Of a stretch of DNA of 64,000 bases, positions 17,854 through 27,189 are shown piece after piece. The stretch is taken from assembly GCF_021044425.1 (NCBI RefSeq), contig NZ_JAJNEC010000007.1, positions 558,001 to 622,000 on the forward strand, written 5' to 3'. Every line of letters begins with the position of its first letter. Within the stretch, counting starts at the first letter, position 1. A model generated the notes under the pieces. That model worked only from the letters and a program-made list of their open reading frames with translations, did not search any database and was not told the origin of the DNA. Source of the DNA: Niabella pedocola (GTDB taxonomy: Bacteria > Bacteroidota > Bacteroidia > Chitinophagales > Chitinophagaceae). Position numbers and translations under genes: made by a program.

Positions 17854-19368
17854 TTAAAACCCGGTATTATTGGGCAACAGGTTCGGGTTTACATCGGTTT
17901 CCTGTTTGGGAACCGGGAACAGCAATTGCTTTTCTGTGAACGTTGCATTGAATACCGTTCTATGTCCAACAAAATTATCCCAGTTACCGGTAACATCATT
18001 GTGCACCTTCCTGGTCCGCAGCATATCAAACCACATTTTATTTTCAAAACACAATTCAAAATAACGTTGTAACCAAACCTCCTTTTCAAAAGCATCCTGG
18101 TTCGTGCTGGTAAACGGAGTCAGCTGAGCGCGGCTACGTATATCATTCAACGCTTTCCGGGCCACTGCGTTTGGAGCACCCTCGGCACGGTTCGACGCCT
18201 CTGCATACATCAGCAATACATCTGCATACCGATAAAGGGTGTAGTTTAAATCAGATTTGACCGTATTGGTTACTGCATTTACATCAAACCATTTATACAG
18301 GTACGGATGCGAAAAAGTAACCAGCTTACCATCTTTACTGCTGGGGTAACTGCTGTAAAAGAACTGGCGCTCTTTTGCCCGTTTATCTCCATCCGGGAAC
18401 GAAGCGATGAACTGTTTGGTTGGATATACGGATCCGTATTCATCCGAATACTTTGAGATCCCTGAATAATTCGGAATGGTCAGCGGCGTCAATGGATTGT
18501 TCTGGTTGGCCGCAGCCGAATACTGTACCTGCAATATAAACTCCTTCGTGTTCTTATTCGCCGGGTTAATCATATCGGTATATTCCGAAAACAGGGTATA
18601 TCCTCCGTTATTAATTACTTCCAGGGAACGTTTTGCGGATTCTGCATAAAAAGTGTTACCGCCATTAATAGCCGCACCGGCATATGTCAAATAAACATCC
18701 GCAAGGATGGCTTTCACAGCGCCCATCGAAATGGCACCGGTACTGCTTCTCCAGCCCAGGGTAGATTTCTCTGCAATAAGCAGATCCGGTATGATCACAC
18801 TGTCATAAATAGCTTTGGCAGGTGTTCTCGGCAATTTTAACTGGTCAAAATTTGTAGCAAGCTCCGTAACTTTCGGAACCGCTCCGTACATACGAACCAG
18901 GTAAAAATAATAGAGCGCCCTTAATGTATGGGCCTCCGCCAACATATTGGTTTTCGATTCATCGCTTAAGTCAGCAGCTACAATCTTCGGAATCGAAACA
19001 AGGGCTTCATTGCAGGCGCCAATACCTTTATATAAATACTGCCACCAGGTATCAAAATAAAACGACGTATTATTATAGGCAAGGCTCTGAAACATGGTAT
19101 AGTTGGTTTGCCCCAGGTCGCTTCCAGACTTTCCGGTCATATACTCCATCAGGTTCCAGGTATTACCCCCGTAGGAAGAAGGCTGGCCACCCAGTACGGC
19201 TTTACTTAAATTCTGATAACAGCCGTCCGCAAAGGCCCGCGCCACCTTACCACTGGTTAACTTAGAATCGGGTGTAATAAAGGAAGTAGGCTTTTCTTCC
19301 AGGAATTTGGAACAGGATGCCAACAACAGTATTAGTACGGCACCTGATATATATTTTCTATTTTTCAT
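17854..19368 (-). CDS. SusD/RagB family outer-membrane lipoprotein
   Basis: A 504-residue lipoprotein with lipidation at Cys in LILLLASCSKFLEEKPTSFI. The KFLEEKPTSFITPDS start is a hallmark of SusD proteins. Further landmarks are EAHTLRALYYFYLVRMYGAV, RYADVLLMYAEASNRAEG, the segment ARKALNDIRSRAQL and the C-terminal LCFENKMWFDMLRTRKV. It is the surface nutrient-binding partner of the SusC protein 15 bp upstream. No third gene follows, unlike operons 1 and 2. Confidence 0.93.
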   Translation of the reverse strand: MKNRKYISGAVLILLLASCSKFLEEKPTSFITPDSKLTSGKVARAFADGCYQNLSKAVLGGQPSSYGGNTWNLMEYMTGKSGSDLGQTNYTMFQSLAYNNTSFYFDTWWQYLYKGIGACNEALVSIPKIVAADLSDESKTNMLAEAHTLRALYYFYLVRMYGAVPKVTELATNFDQLKLPRTPAKAIYDSVIIPDLLIAEKSTLGWRSSTGAISMGAVKAILADVYLTYAGAAINGGNTFYAESAKRSLEVINNGGYTLFSEYTDMINPANKNTKEFILQVQYSAAANQNNPLTPLTIPNYSGISKYSDEYGSVYPTKQFIASFPDGDKRAKERQFFYSSYPSSKDGKLVTFSHPYLYKWFDVNAVTNTVKSDLNYTLYRYADVLLMYAEASNRAEGAPNAVARKALNDIRSRAQLTPFTSTNQDAFEKEVWLQRYFELCFENKMWFDMLRTRKVHNDVTGNWDNFVGHRTVFNATFTEKQLLFPVPKQETDVNPNLLPNNTGF

Positions 19369-19383
19369 TTTTACATTTTTTTG

Positions 19384-22300
19384 TTAGAAGACAAGGCTCA
19401 CACCCAGGTTCCATACACGTGGACGTGGATAAGAAAAGAAATCGAGATTTTGTGAAAATGTACCATTGCTGCCAACCCTTGTATTATAGGTATCTACTTC
19501 GGGATCATAGCCGGTATACTTGGTACTCAGGAACAGGTTCTGAACACTCGCATAAACTCTTAACTTTTGAATGTTCCAGCGATCCGTTGTTTTTTTGGGG
19601 ATGGAATATCCCAGTATAAAATTCTGGCCGCGTATATAGGAACCATCTTCCACCCACCAGGTATCAAATTTAGAATCCTGGGCAAACTTATACGGCCTTA
19701 CCTGAGAGATCATGGTATTCTGATGATCCGGAGTCCAGGCATCCAGTACGGTTGCCAGGCTGTTGGCAATTGTCTGACGGTCTTCCGTAGAATGTTTAAA
19801 AGTAGCTGCGGTATTCATGCCCTGAACGAACCGGATATCAAAAGAGAAATCAAAATTTTTATAATTAATCGTACTTGAAAAAGTTCCGGTCCACTTGGGG
19901 TTAGCCCTGCCGATTACCCCGTAGTGCTCGGAGCCATCCGCATCCAAAAGGTATTTCCGGTCACCGGGTTTAAGTCCCTGTGTGGCTGCAAGGGCGGCTT
20001 CATCCTCACTATACGTGCCCAAACGGGTTCTTCCCCAAAATGTACCGATCGCCTCGCCTACCCGCAAAATATTGGTTTGACCTAAAAAATTAGGTCCGGG
20101 GAAAATATCCGCATTGCCATCGTTCAATTGTAAGATGCGGTTGCGGTTGGTAGAAAAAATAAAGTTGGTCGACCATTTAAAATCCGGGTGATCTATATTA
20201 ACCGTATTCAGACTCAACTCCAGGCCCGTATTTCTTACCGATCCGATATTTCGATATACAAAGGCCTGATCAAATCCTGCAGACCAGGGAATCGGTGTTT
20301 GCAATAACAGGTCTTTTGTGGTACGTGAATACACATCAGCCGTCAGGTATACGCGGTTATTCCAGAGTCCCATTTCAACACCGGCATCGCCCTGCCAGGA
20401 TACCTCCCATTTTAGATCGGGGTTTCCCATATTGGTAGGAACAAGGGTGGTTGCCTGACTGCCTCTCAGTACCGTTGAGCCCGGCTGGATCTTCTGTAAA
20501 GAAGTATACGGATCAATTTCCTGGTTACCGGCCGCCCCATAGCTTGCCCTGATTTTCAGATCGCTGACAACATTGCTGTTCTTCAGGAAATCTTCTTCAG
20601 ATGCCCGCCAGGCAACACCAAGCGACGGGAAGAATGCATATTTATTATTCTTTCCAAATTTGGAGGAACCATCATAACGACCTGTAGCCGTAAACAAATA
20701 TTTATTCTGTATATTGTAGGTTACCCTTGCGTAATAGGAATTCATGGCCCACTGATAGTCCTCCGATTCTGAAGCATTCCTTACGGCTCCTGCCTGTAAA
20801 TAATGCCATTGGAAAATATCATCAATAAATTGCTGGTTATCTGCCCGGAGGCGCTCCTGATTATACTTTTGCCAGGAAGCTCCCAACATAGCCGTCATCC
20901 GGTGTCCGGATGAAAATTCTTTATTCCAGGTCAGGTAGTTTTCAGACTGCCAGTATACATTTTGATAGGTATTTAAATTTGCCTCGCCCCCTGCATCCAT
21001 CGACAGGTTATGCAGATCCATTGCCGAATAGAAATTATTTTTCAGATTATTAAGGTTGTACCCGAAGTCTGATTTAAATTCCAATCCCTTAGCCAGGCGG
21101 AACAACAAGTAGGTGTTTCCCAGGGCCTGGATCGTATTATTCAGCGAATACCGGTTATTGGCTATATGAACCGGATTAGCCCCTCCTTCCATTCCTGCGA
21201 TATCGCTATTGCCTGCCCATACCCCGTTGGAATATTTAACGGGCAGGATCGGCAATGCTTCGGCCACCATCCGGGGCACATTCAAGCCTCCGTTACCATC
21301 AGATACCATGCGCTGCAATCCTTTTACAACGCCGATGCTTCCGCCCACCTTTAACCACTTGTTCACTTCATTATCCAGCGTAAACCGGGCTGAATAACGC
21401 TTAAACCAGGACTGGGCCATAATACCATTCTGATTCAGATAACCCAATGAAAGCCCGAAGGTTGTTTTTTCATTCCCTCCCTGGAAATTTAACTGATGAC
21501 TGGTTGATACGGCAGGTTTATACACTTCAGACTCCCAGTTGGTATTATAAAGGGGCTGATCGTTTGCATCAAACAACTCAGGATAGTTTTGATGGTTGAG
21601 TGCCGGCGGCGGTGTATAGGGACTGTTTACCGGATCGGGGTTAAACTTATTTGCATTTGCCATGGCATCGTTATATACTTTCATGAATTCAGCAGCATTT
21701 AACGACCGCAGATGCCGGGATAACTGCGATACATTCACATTGCCTTCATAGGATACCTGTGTTCCTCCGCGGCGGCCTCGCTTCGTTGTGATCATTACTA
21801 CTCCGTTGGCGCCGCGTGCGCCATAAATGGCGGTAGAAGACGCATCCTTCAGTATTTCCATTGATGCGATATCATTGGGATTTAACGTATTGGCGTCTAC
21901 ACCCACTACCCCATCCACCACATACAGCGGATCGAGGCTGGAGTTAATAGAACCCAATCCCCTGATACGTACTTTGGCGCCGGCTCCCGGTGCATTGTTA
22001 TTTACGCTTACTTCTACACCCGCAACCTTTCCCTGCAATGCCTGGGTAATATTGGGTACCGGCGCATCCATCAGTTTATCTGATTTTAACGTGGCTACAG
22101 CCCCCGTAAGATCCGATTTCCTGGCCGTACCATAACCAATCACTACAACTTCATCCAAAGCCGTGGTCTTGGATGGCTGCAGCGTTATGGTTCCCAGGTC
22201 GGTGCGCCCGTTCACCTGTTCTTCGCGGTTCGCGTAGCCAACGGCGCTAAATACCAATGTGGCGTTGGCATTATCCAGGTTGATGGTAAATGTACCGGTG

Positions 22301-22542
22301 TCGTCGGTTACCACGGCCGTCTGCGTGCCTTTTACCTGAACGGTGGCTCCCGGTAAGGCACCTCCCTTGTCGTCGATAACCTTTCCGGTTACAGTTACTT
22401 TTGTTTGCTGAATTGCGATAGCCGGCATTGCTGTTGCCGTTATCGCGGGGACCAGCCCCCCTATGACGGTTGCAACAATATACCCTCTCGCTCTTGTGCA
22501 TACACCCGAGATCAACCCAGGCAAGAGTTTACGATTTCTCAT
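19384..22542 (-). CDS. SusC/RagA family TonB-dependent outer-membrane transporter
   Basis: A 1052-residue transporter. The N-terminus has a long, arginine-containing leader (MRNRKLLPGLISGVCTRARG) before the hydrophobic signal segment ending in ATAMPAIAIQQ, longer than in the other two SusC proteins here. Then follow the carboxypeptidase-regulatory-like domain (GKVIDDKGGALPGATVQVKG), a TonB box (LDEVVVIGYGTARKSDLTG), the plug (GVEVSVNNNAPGAGAKVRI, DPLYVVDGVVGVDAN, NPNDIASMEILKDASS) and a barrel ending LGVSLVF. With SusD it forms a two-gene operon. It lacks the FNR-like palindromes found before the other SusC genes but has a canonical promoter candidate at 22677-22709. Confidence 0.94.
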   Translation of the reverse strand: MRNRKLLPGLISGVCTRARGYIVATVIGGLVPAITATAMPAIAIQQTKVTVTGKVIDDKGGALPGATVQVKGTQTAVVTDDTGTFTINLDNANATLVFSAVGYANREEQVNGRTDLGTITLQPSKTTALDEVVVIGYGTARKSDLTGAVATLKSDKLMDAPVPNITQALQGKVAGVEVSVNNNAPGAGAKVRIRGLGSINSSLDPLYVVDGVVGVDANTLNPNDIASMEILKDASSTAIYGARGANGVVMITTKRGRRGGTQVSYEGNVNVSQLSRHLRSLNAAEFMKVYNDAMANANKFNPDPVNSPYTPPPALNHQNYPELFDANDQPLYNTNWESEVYKPAVSTSHQLNFQGGNEKTTFGLSLGYLNQNGIMAQSWFKRYSARFTLDNEVNKWLKVGGSIGVVKGLQRMVSDGNGGLNVPRMVAEALPILPVKYSNGVWAGNSDIAGMEGGANPVHIANNRYSLNNTIQALGNTYLLFRLAKGLEFKSDFGYNLNNLKNNFYSAMDLHNLSMDAGGEANLNTYQNVYWQSENYLTWNKEFSSGHRMTAMLGASWQKYNQERLRADNQQFIDDIFQWHYLQAGAVRNASESEDYQWAMNSYYARVTYNIQNKYLFTATGRYDGSSKFGKNNKYAFFPSLGVAWRASEEDFLKNSNVVSDLKIRASYGAAGNQEIDPYTSLQKIQPGSTVLRGSQATTLVPTNMGNPDLKWEVSWQGDAGVEMGLWNNRVYLTADVYSRTTKDLLLQTPIPWSAGFDQAFVYRNIGSVRNTGLELSLNTVNIDHPDFKWSTNFIFSTNRNRILQLNDGNADIFPGPNFLGQTNILRVGEAIGTFWGRTRLGTYSEDEAALAATQGLKPGDRKYLLDADGSEHYGVIGRANPKWTGTFSSTINYKNFDFSFDIRFVQGMNTAATFKHSTEDRQTIANSLATVLDAWTPDHQNTMISQVRPYKFAQDSKFDTWWVEDGSYIRGQNFILGYSIPKKTTDRWNIQKLRVYASVQNLFLSTKYTGYDPEVDTYNTRVGSNGTFSQNLDFFSYPRPRVWNLGVSLVF

Positions 22543-23007
22543 ATATATTAAAAAATGATTTAAACACTCAACGTGCTCTGCAACAACGTTCTACTTTTTA
22601 CAGGTTTAAAGGCCATCCAGGGCTGTAAAATAGTACCGGCAACAATGAGCGTATTTACGCCGAACTGTTGCTTTTGCAAACATACACAACCGCTATGCGG
22701 GTTGTTCAACCCCGGCACACGGATGCGGATCCATTTAAAAAAAATTATATCTGATTCATGGCCGCAACAAAGGTTACATATGCGCTTCAATAAGGTTCGC
22801 TAAAACGTTATTGCAAAATCATTATTATTACAGCAATCTGTATGCCAATACATTTTATATTGACCAATTGCCTCAAACAAATGCATTCTTTTATCCACAA
22901 ACAAACCTGATAAAGCAAGGACACTTTTCAAAAGTTAACCAAGATCGATCTGATCCTTAATAACCGTCTGTGCGCAGAACGGATCTATCCGTATCTGCTG
23001 TAACCAA
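22543..23007. other. Intergenic region with SusC 3 promoter, no gene
   Basis: The 465 bp between the start of SusC 3 and the end of nth hold the minus-strand promoter candidate listed separately and a palindrome ACGGAT-CT-ATCCGT near 22979-22992 close to the end of nth. No gene or structured RNA is recognised. Confidence 0.5.
22677..22709 (-). promoter_or_regulatory. Probable promoter of SusC/SusD operon 3
   Basis: On the minus strand, TTG (22709-22707), 22 bp and TATGTTTG (22684-22677) fit the Bacteroidota promoter TTG-N17-23-TAnnTTTG. It would give a leader of about 125 bases before the SusC start. Confidence 0.5.
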
Positions 23008-23661
23008 TCAGTTTCCCTGTTTCAGTAACTGATGAAAATAGGGGCAGATCTGCTGGAGCCCGCACTCCCGGCATTTAGGATTTCTTGCCAGGCAGGTATA
23101 CCTTCCATGAAGGATGAGCCAGTGATGCGCTTTATGAATCAACCCGGGAGGAATGTTCTTCACCAGCTCTTTTTCAACGGCCAGCGGAGTAGTGAGCTTC
23201 TGAGCAACCAGCCCCAGGCGTTTGCTTACACGGAATACATGTGTGTCTACCGCCATATTGGGTTGTTGCTCTACAACCGAGGTTATTACATTCGCTGTTT
23301 TTCGTCCCACTCCCGGAAGGGTGATCAGCTCCGCAACGGTCATGGGTATTTCCCCGCCATAATCCTGCATCACCTTCTGGGCCATGCCGATCAGGTGTTT
23401 GGTTTTATTATTGGGGTATGAAATGCTACGGATCAACGGAAACAGTTCGTCAAAGCTGGTCTTGCTTAAACTGGACAGATCGGGGTATCTTTCAAAAATA
23501 AACGGGGTGGTCATATTCACCCGCTTATCCGTACATTGCGCGGAAAGGATCACCGCCACCAGCAGCTGGTAAGGATTATCATATACCAGTTCCGTTTCGG
23601 GATTGGGCATATGCTCCTGGAAATAATTGACTACAAACTGATAGCGTTCTTTCTTTGTCAT
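23008..23661 (-). CDS. nth: Endonuclease III (DNA glycosylase/AP lyase)
   Basis: A 217-residue base-excision repair enzyme that removes oxidised pyrimidines and cuts the abasic site. The helix-hairpin-helix is LPGVGRKTANV with the catalytic Lys121; the catalytic Asp is Asp139 in MAVDTHVFRV. The C-terminal [4Fe-4S] cluster has the expected spacing, Cys190-X6-Cys197-X2-Cys200-X5-Cys206. Length is typical. A -7-like element lies only a few bases before the ATG. The gene is divergent from the protease gene at 23836. Confidence 0.97.
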   Translation of the reverse strand: MTKKERYQFVVNYFQEHMPNPETELVYDNPYQLLVAVILSAQCTDKRVNMTTPFIFERYPDLSSLSKTSFDELFPLIRSISYPNNKTKHLIGMAQKVMQDYGGEIPMTVAELITLPGVGRKTANVITSVVEQQPNMAVDTHVFRVSKRLGLVAQKLTTPLAVEKELVKNIPPGLIHKAHHWLILHGRYTCLARNPKCRECGLQQICPYFHQLLKQGN

Positions 23662-23665
23662 GAAA

Positions 23666-23681
23666 CAAACCTACAAAAATA
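23666..23681 (-). promoter_or_regulatory. Two overlapping-register -7 elements before nth
   Basis: On the minus strand TAGGTTTG (23673-23666) and TATTTTTG (23681-23674) both match TAnnTTTG and abut each other. The nearer one ends 4 bp before the nth ATG, implying a leaderless or nearly leaderless message. No -33 TTG is found at the right distance. Confidence 0.35.
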
Positions 23682-23835
23682 CGGGGATATGGCCTATTGC
23701 CACTGAGGCAATGAAATACTAAAGCCTCTGGCTCTTCTAAATTAAAAAAACAGCGACCAAGGTTGTAGCATTAAAAGAACCTGTGTTTCTGTACCGCAGT
23801 GGCTTCATCCCGGAAATTTGCCTTAACTTTCCTCC

Positions 23836-24486
23836 ATGGGTATTATTGAATGCAATAACAACACCGTACAGATCCTTTCGCATATTATTACATATGGCAA
23901 TGCGGCCGACACTGCGCTTACCGAGCAGATCAGGGAAGAGATCGAAACCATGTGGAATGAACCACAGGGAACTGTTTGGCTGGAGGGAACCGAGCGACGG
24001 GTACAGTTCCGTATTACCGCAGCCTATGCGCCTGAGATTGCCCCCGAAGAAATACTGGGCAATGACAATCCGCTGAATAATTATTTCAGGATCGAGGAAT
24101 ATGCCCATGGTAATATTTCCTTTGTGGATGGACTGGGTTGCAATACCGGGTATTTTAAACTGGAAAACCTGTATAAAGGCTCTACCACCGCTGCGCATGA
24201 ATACGGGCATACCCTGGGGCTGGAGCATCCTGTTGATCTCGACTTCCGGGGCAAGGGTGTTCCGGGCATCATGTATCCGCGTGGCACGCTGGTAGATTCC
24301 ATTTATCAGTATGAGCCCGATCAGCCGGCAGGCGCCAAAGGTGGCACCCTGTTTCCTATTTACCGCAGGGTACGGAAGGAAGATATAGCACTCCTAAAAA
24401 TTGAACGCCACTCTTTTAAAAACAATCAGGCCATCATCGGGGATTTCAGCAGTATCTGGCATCCGGATCATCAAACCCTGCTTTAA
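23836..24486 (+). CDS. Metzincin-like zinc peptidase without signal peptide
   Basis: A 216-residue protein with a full metzincin signature: the HEYGHTLGLEH zinc site (His121, Glu122, His125, His131) and a downstream Met-turn candidate in PGIMYPRG (Met146). The region before it (GNISFVDGLGCNTGYFKLEN) resembles the edge strand that precedes the active-site helix in M10-like enzymes. It has no signal peptide or membrane segment, which is unusual because most metzincins act outside the cell. Its substrate is unknown. Its stop codon overlaps that of the NlpE-like gene in a shared TTAA, so the two transcripts converge head-on. Confidence 0.75.
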   Translation: MGIIECNNNTVQILSHIITYGNAADTALTEQIREEIETMWNEPQGTVWLEGTERRVQFRITAAYAPEIAPEEILGNDNPLNNYFRIEEYAHGNISFVDGLGCNTGYFKLENLYKGSTTAAHEYGHTLGLEHPVDLDFRGKGVPGIMYPRGTLVDSIYQYEPDQPAGAKGGTLFPIYRRVRKEDIALLKIERHSFKNNQAIIGDFSSIWHPDHQTLL

Positions 24487-24941
24487 TTTTTGATCAGCCG
24501 GTAATGCCCGGCAAACGCGCCCTGTATCTCGTTGCCATTCATATCCAGCTGGGTGAGGGCATTGGGTGTTACCGTGTACATGACCGGACGTTCCACACCC
24601 GCACCGTCCATTTTTAAGTAAAGTACCCGCTCCTTTATTTCATATTTACCTTTGTTGATAAATGAATCGGGCTGTTCCCCTTTATAGACTTCCTTCATCA
24701 GGAACGAGCGGTCTGCATACAGGGTAATGGCTGTTTCAATACCCTCACAGCTTGCACAGGGCAGCAGTCCCGAATAAGTACCTGCGATTACGACGGTATC
24801 CAGGCTGTGCGGCTGCCCGGAATCCGGAACCGCAGACGGTGCATACGAGTAGACCGTTGAATCTTTATCCGGCCGGTGTTTACTATCTTCCGCAATACAG
24901 CCGGTGATACAGCAGGCCAGTATAATATATATGATTTTCAT
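24483..24941 (-). CDS. NlpE-like lipoprotein
   Basis: A 152-residue lipoprotein (Cys in IILACCITGCIAEDS). The mature domain has the NlpE N-terminal pattern: TYSGLLPCASCEGIETAITL with the CxxC motif, RSFLMKEVYKGEQPDSF, then KGKYEIKERVLYLKMDG. NlpE in Escherichia coli senses copper and envelope stress through the Cpx kinase. Bacteroidota homologues are usually called copper resistance protein NlpE-like without proof. The histidine kinase gene lies 76 bp upstream on the same strand, so a sensor pair is possible but not shown. Confidence 0.8.
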   Translation of the reverse strand: MKIIYIILACCITGCIAEDSKHRPDKDSTVYSYAPSAVPDSGQPHSLDTVVIAGTYSGLLPCASCEGIETAITLYADRSFLMKEVYKGEQPDSFINKGKYEIKERVLYLKMDGAGVERPVMYTVTPNALTQLDMNGNEIQGAFAGHYRLIKN

Positions 24942-25017
24942 CCCGGTTTTGTTTACTCATTTGGTGTAAGGATGCCTTCGGGGACCTGCATTCATTCAAC
25001 AACATTCCCCCGCCTCG

Positions 25018-26403
25018 TCAGCGTGCATCCGTTTCCAAAGGAAATTCCAATGTAAAAATACTTCCCCGGCCAAGCGTGCTTTCAACCTTTATCGATCCGT
25101 TGTGTGACTGGGTGACCGATTTAACGTAATTCAATCCCAGGCCAAAGCCCTTTACATTATGCAGGTTGCCGGTATGTGCCCGGTAAAATTTTTCAAAAAC
25201 CCTTTTTTGCGTTTCCCGTGTCATCCCGATACCATTGTCTTCAAATTTCAGGATGAGCTTATCGCCCGAATTAAATGAGCTGATCTTTAAATGAATGGGA
25301 ACATGTTCCTTTGAGTACTTTACCGCATTATCGATCAGGTTATTGACCAGGTTGGTAAAATGCACCTCATCGCCTTTAATCAAATCATTGGAAGCGCCTA
25401 AAGCCAGCTCTGCCCGGCCATTTTTTTCCTGCAGTTGCAACAGGAATTTATCTGCTACCAGCTTTATAATTTCATGCACATGTACCGGACCTTTGTCCAG
25501 ATCCACTTCCTGTTTTTCGAACTGGGAAGCTTTTAGAATGGCTTCCACCTGCTTGTTCATCCGCTGGTTTTCCTCCTTGATGATGCCGCTGAAGTAGGAC
25601 ATCCGCTCCCGGCTCGACATTACCTTTTCGTTTTTGAGCGCATCTACCGCCAGCGAAATCGTGGCGATCGGCGTCTTAAACTCGTGGGTCATGTTATTGA
25701 TAAAATCATTCTTGATTTCACCCAGTTTCTTTTGACGCAACATGGTATACACCGTTACAAAGAAAGCGGCGATAATTACCAGTGTAAACAGGATCGCCAG
25801 CAGGATGTTTCCGGTAAGCGACCGCAGTACCAGTTTTTTATAATCGAGGGCCACCACAAACAAGGCCTCATCCGGGTTTTCAAATGCTGATCCGCTCGAT
25901 ACCACGATCCCCACGCCTTTTGCAGAATAATTATGAATGGTATCTGCATTTGCCTGAACATAGTTGGGTGTCTGCTTTTCAACCGGGTCAAAAGGCTGAT
26001 CGCTCCTCAGCATCAGCATAAACTCAAACCCCAGGTCTTCCAGGCCCGCACGGTCGAACGCCTTCCGGATCCGGTCGTACAATTTCTGGTGGCTCATCTT
26101 GGCATGAATGGTATTGCGCTTAAAAAAATCATGCGCAGACCTCGGAAACAACGGGATATCGTTATTATAAGGCGTACTGTACTGCGTTTTAAACTGGATC
26201 AGTTCCAGTCCCACTTCATTCACGGCATTGTCGATCCGTTGCCGCACCTGGTCCTCCCGCAAAATAGCGGCATTCTTCAGCCAGGAAACCTGGAAAAGAA
26301 TAATCCCCAAAAGAGAAAGTGAGATCAGAACAGTTATGAGTACAAATAATTTTTTCACAAACTTAAAAACTGGGTAAAAGCAAATATAATCATCGATCCG
26401 CAT
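25018..26403 (-). CDS. Membrane sensor histidine kinase without an adjacent response regulator
   Basis: A 461-residue kinase: a first membrane helix at about 16-42, a periplasmic sensor region to about 195, a second helix at about 197-221, the HisKA domain with phospho-acceptor His240 in NNMTHEFKTPIATI, and the HATPase domain with the N box (LVNNLIDNAVKYS) and G boxes (FEDNGIGM, GFGLGLNYV). A GTG at 26358 (VKKLFVLITVL) would remove 15 residues and give a more usual start just before the first helix. Most kinases of this type in Bacteroidota have their regulator gene next door; here the neighbours are an NlpE-like lipoprotein and YqgE, so the partner is encoded elsewhere. Confidence 0.92.
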   Translation of the reverse strand: MRIDDYICFYPVFKFVKKLFVLITVLISLSLLGIILFQVSWLKNAAILREDQVRQRIDNAVNEVGLELIQFKTQYSTPYNNDIPLFPRSAHDFFKRNTIHAKMSHQKLYDRIRKAFDRAGLEDLGFEFMLMLRSDQPFDPVEKQTPNYVQANADTIHNYSAKGVGIVVSSGSAFENPDEALFVVALDYKKLVLRSLTGNILLAILFTLVIIAAFFVTVYTMLRQKKLGEIKNDFINNMTHEFKTPIATISLAVDALKNEKVMSSRERMSYFSGIIKEENQRMNKQVEAILKASQFEKQEVDLDKGPVHVHEIIKLVADKFLLQLQEKNGRAELALGASNDLIKGDEVHFTNLVNNLIDNAVKYSKEHVPIHLKISSFNSGDKLILKFEDNGIGMTRETQKRVFEKFYRAHTGNLHNVKGFGLGLNYVKSVTQSHNGSIKVESTLGRGSIFTLEFPLETDAR

Positions 26404-26492
26404 CTGTAAAAACCATAAATCTGTTTACCTTTATACTTTAACGTGCTTTTATAGAAGCATTCAATGTTATCATTATATAATTGAAGCAACTA

Positions 26493-27041
26493 ATGGAACC
26501 GGAAAGCGGCAGTTTTTTGATAGCCAATCCTCATTTGAACGACCCGAATTTTGTACGGACCGTTGTGTTCCTTTGCGAACATGATGCTACCGGAACGGTA
26601 GGTTTTGTCATGAACCGGAAAACCGGTCATACCATCGGCGACCTGGTGCCTGATTTTGAAGGTTTTGATTTCCCCGTATATGAGGGTGGGCCTGTTGGAC
26701 TGGATAACCTGCATTTTTTACACCAGTATCCGGAAGCGATTCCCGGTGGCAAGGAAGTACTGGATGGCGTTTACTGGGGCGGGGATTTTGAAATACTGGC
26801 CGGCCTTTTATCCGAAGGCCGCATTGAGCCTCAAAAAGTTCGGTTTTTCCTGGGCTATAGCGGATGGGGAGAAGGCCAGCTGAATTTTGAAATGGAGGAA
26901 AAAACCTGGATCGTAGCAAAAGCTACCCGGGAATTCCTGTTCAGCGACGATGAAACAGCGCTCTGGAAAAACATTCTTACGCATCTCGGCGGAGACTATA
27001 AGCTTATTATTAACGCACCGATCGATCCCCGGTTGAATTAG
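26493..27041 (+). CDS. YqgE/AlgH family protein
   Basis: A 182-residue protein of the YqgE/AlgH family (UPF0301). The family signature is clear: GSFLIANPHLNDPNFVRTVV, EHDATGTVGFVMNRKTG, PVYEGGPVGLDNLHFLH and FFLGYSGWGEGQLNFEM. The biochemical role is not known; AlgH was linked to alginate regulation in Pseudomonas. The ATG at 26493 is preferred over an in-frame TTG four codons upstream. It is divergent from the histidine kinase. Confidence 0.93.
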   Translation: MEPESGSFLIANPHLNDPNFVRTVVFLCEHDATGTVGFVMNRKTGHTIGDLVPDFEGFDFPVYEGGPVGLDNLHFLHQYPEAIPGGKEVLDGVYWGGDFEILAGLLSEGRIEPQKVRFFLGYSGWGEGQLNFEMEEKTWIVAKATREFLFSDDETALWKNILTHLGGDYKLIINAPIDPRLN

Positions 27042-27124
27042 TTTTCTACGAGCGCTATCCGGGTGTTCTCATACCTAGTTTGCTGTTACGCATTCACGTA
27101 TTCTTCGTACCTTAACAGGTTGCG

Positions 27125-27180
27125 ATCTCAAATCTCAAATCTCAAATCTCAAATCTCAAATCTCAAATCTCAAATCTCAA
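27125..27180 (+). repeat. Eight tandem copies of ATCTCAA before the DUF4197 gene
   Basis: Exactly 56 bp made of eight identical 7-bp units (ATCTCAA). The array ends 9 bp before the ATG at 27190, so it sits in the leader or promoter of the DUF4197 lipoprotein gene. Seven is not a multiple of three, but the array is outside the coding region. Copy-number change would alter spacing to any upstream promoter. Confidence 0.95.
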
Positions 27181-27189
27181 TCCATATCC

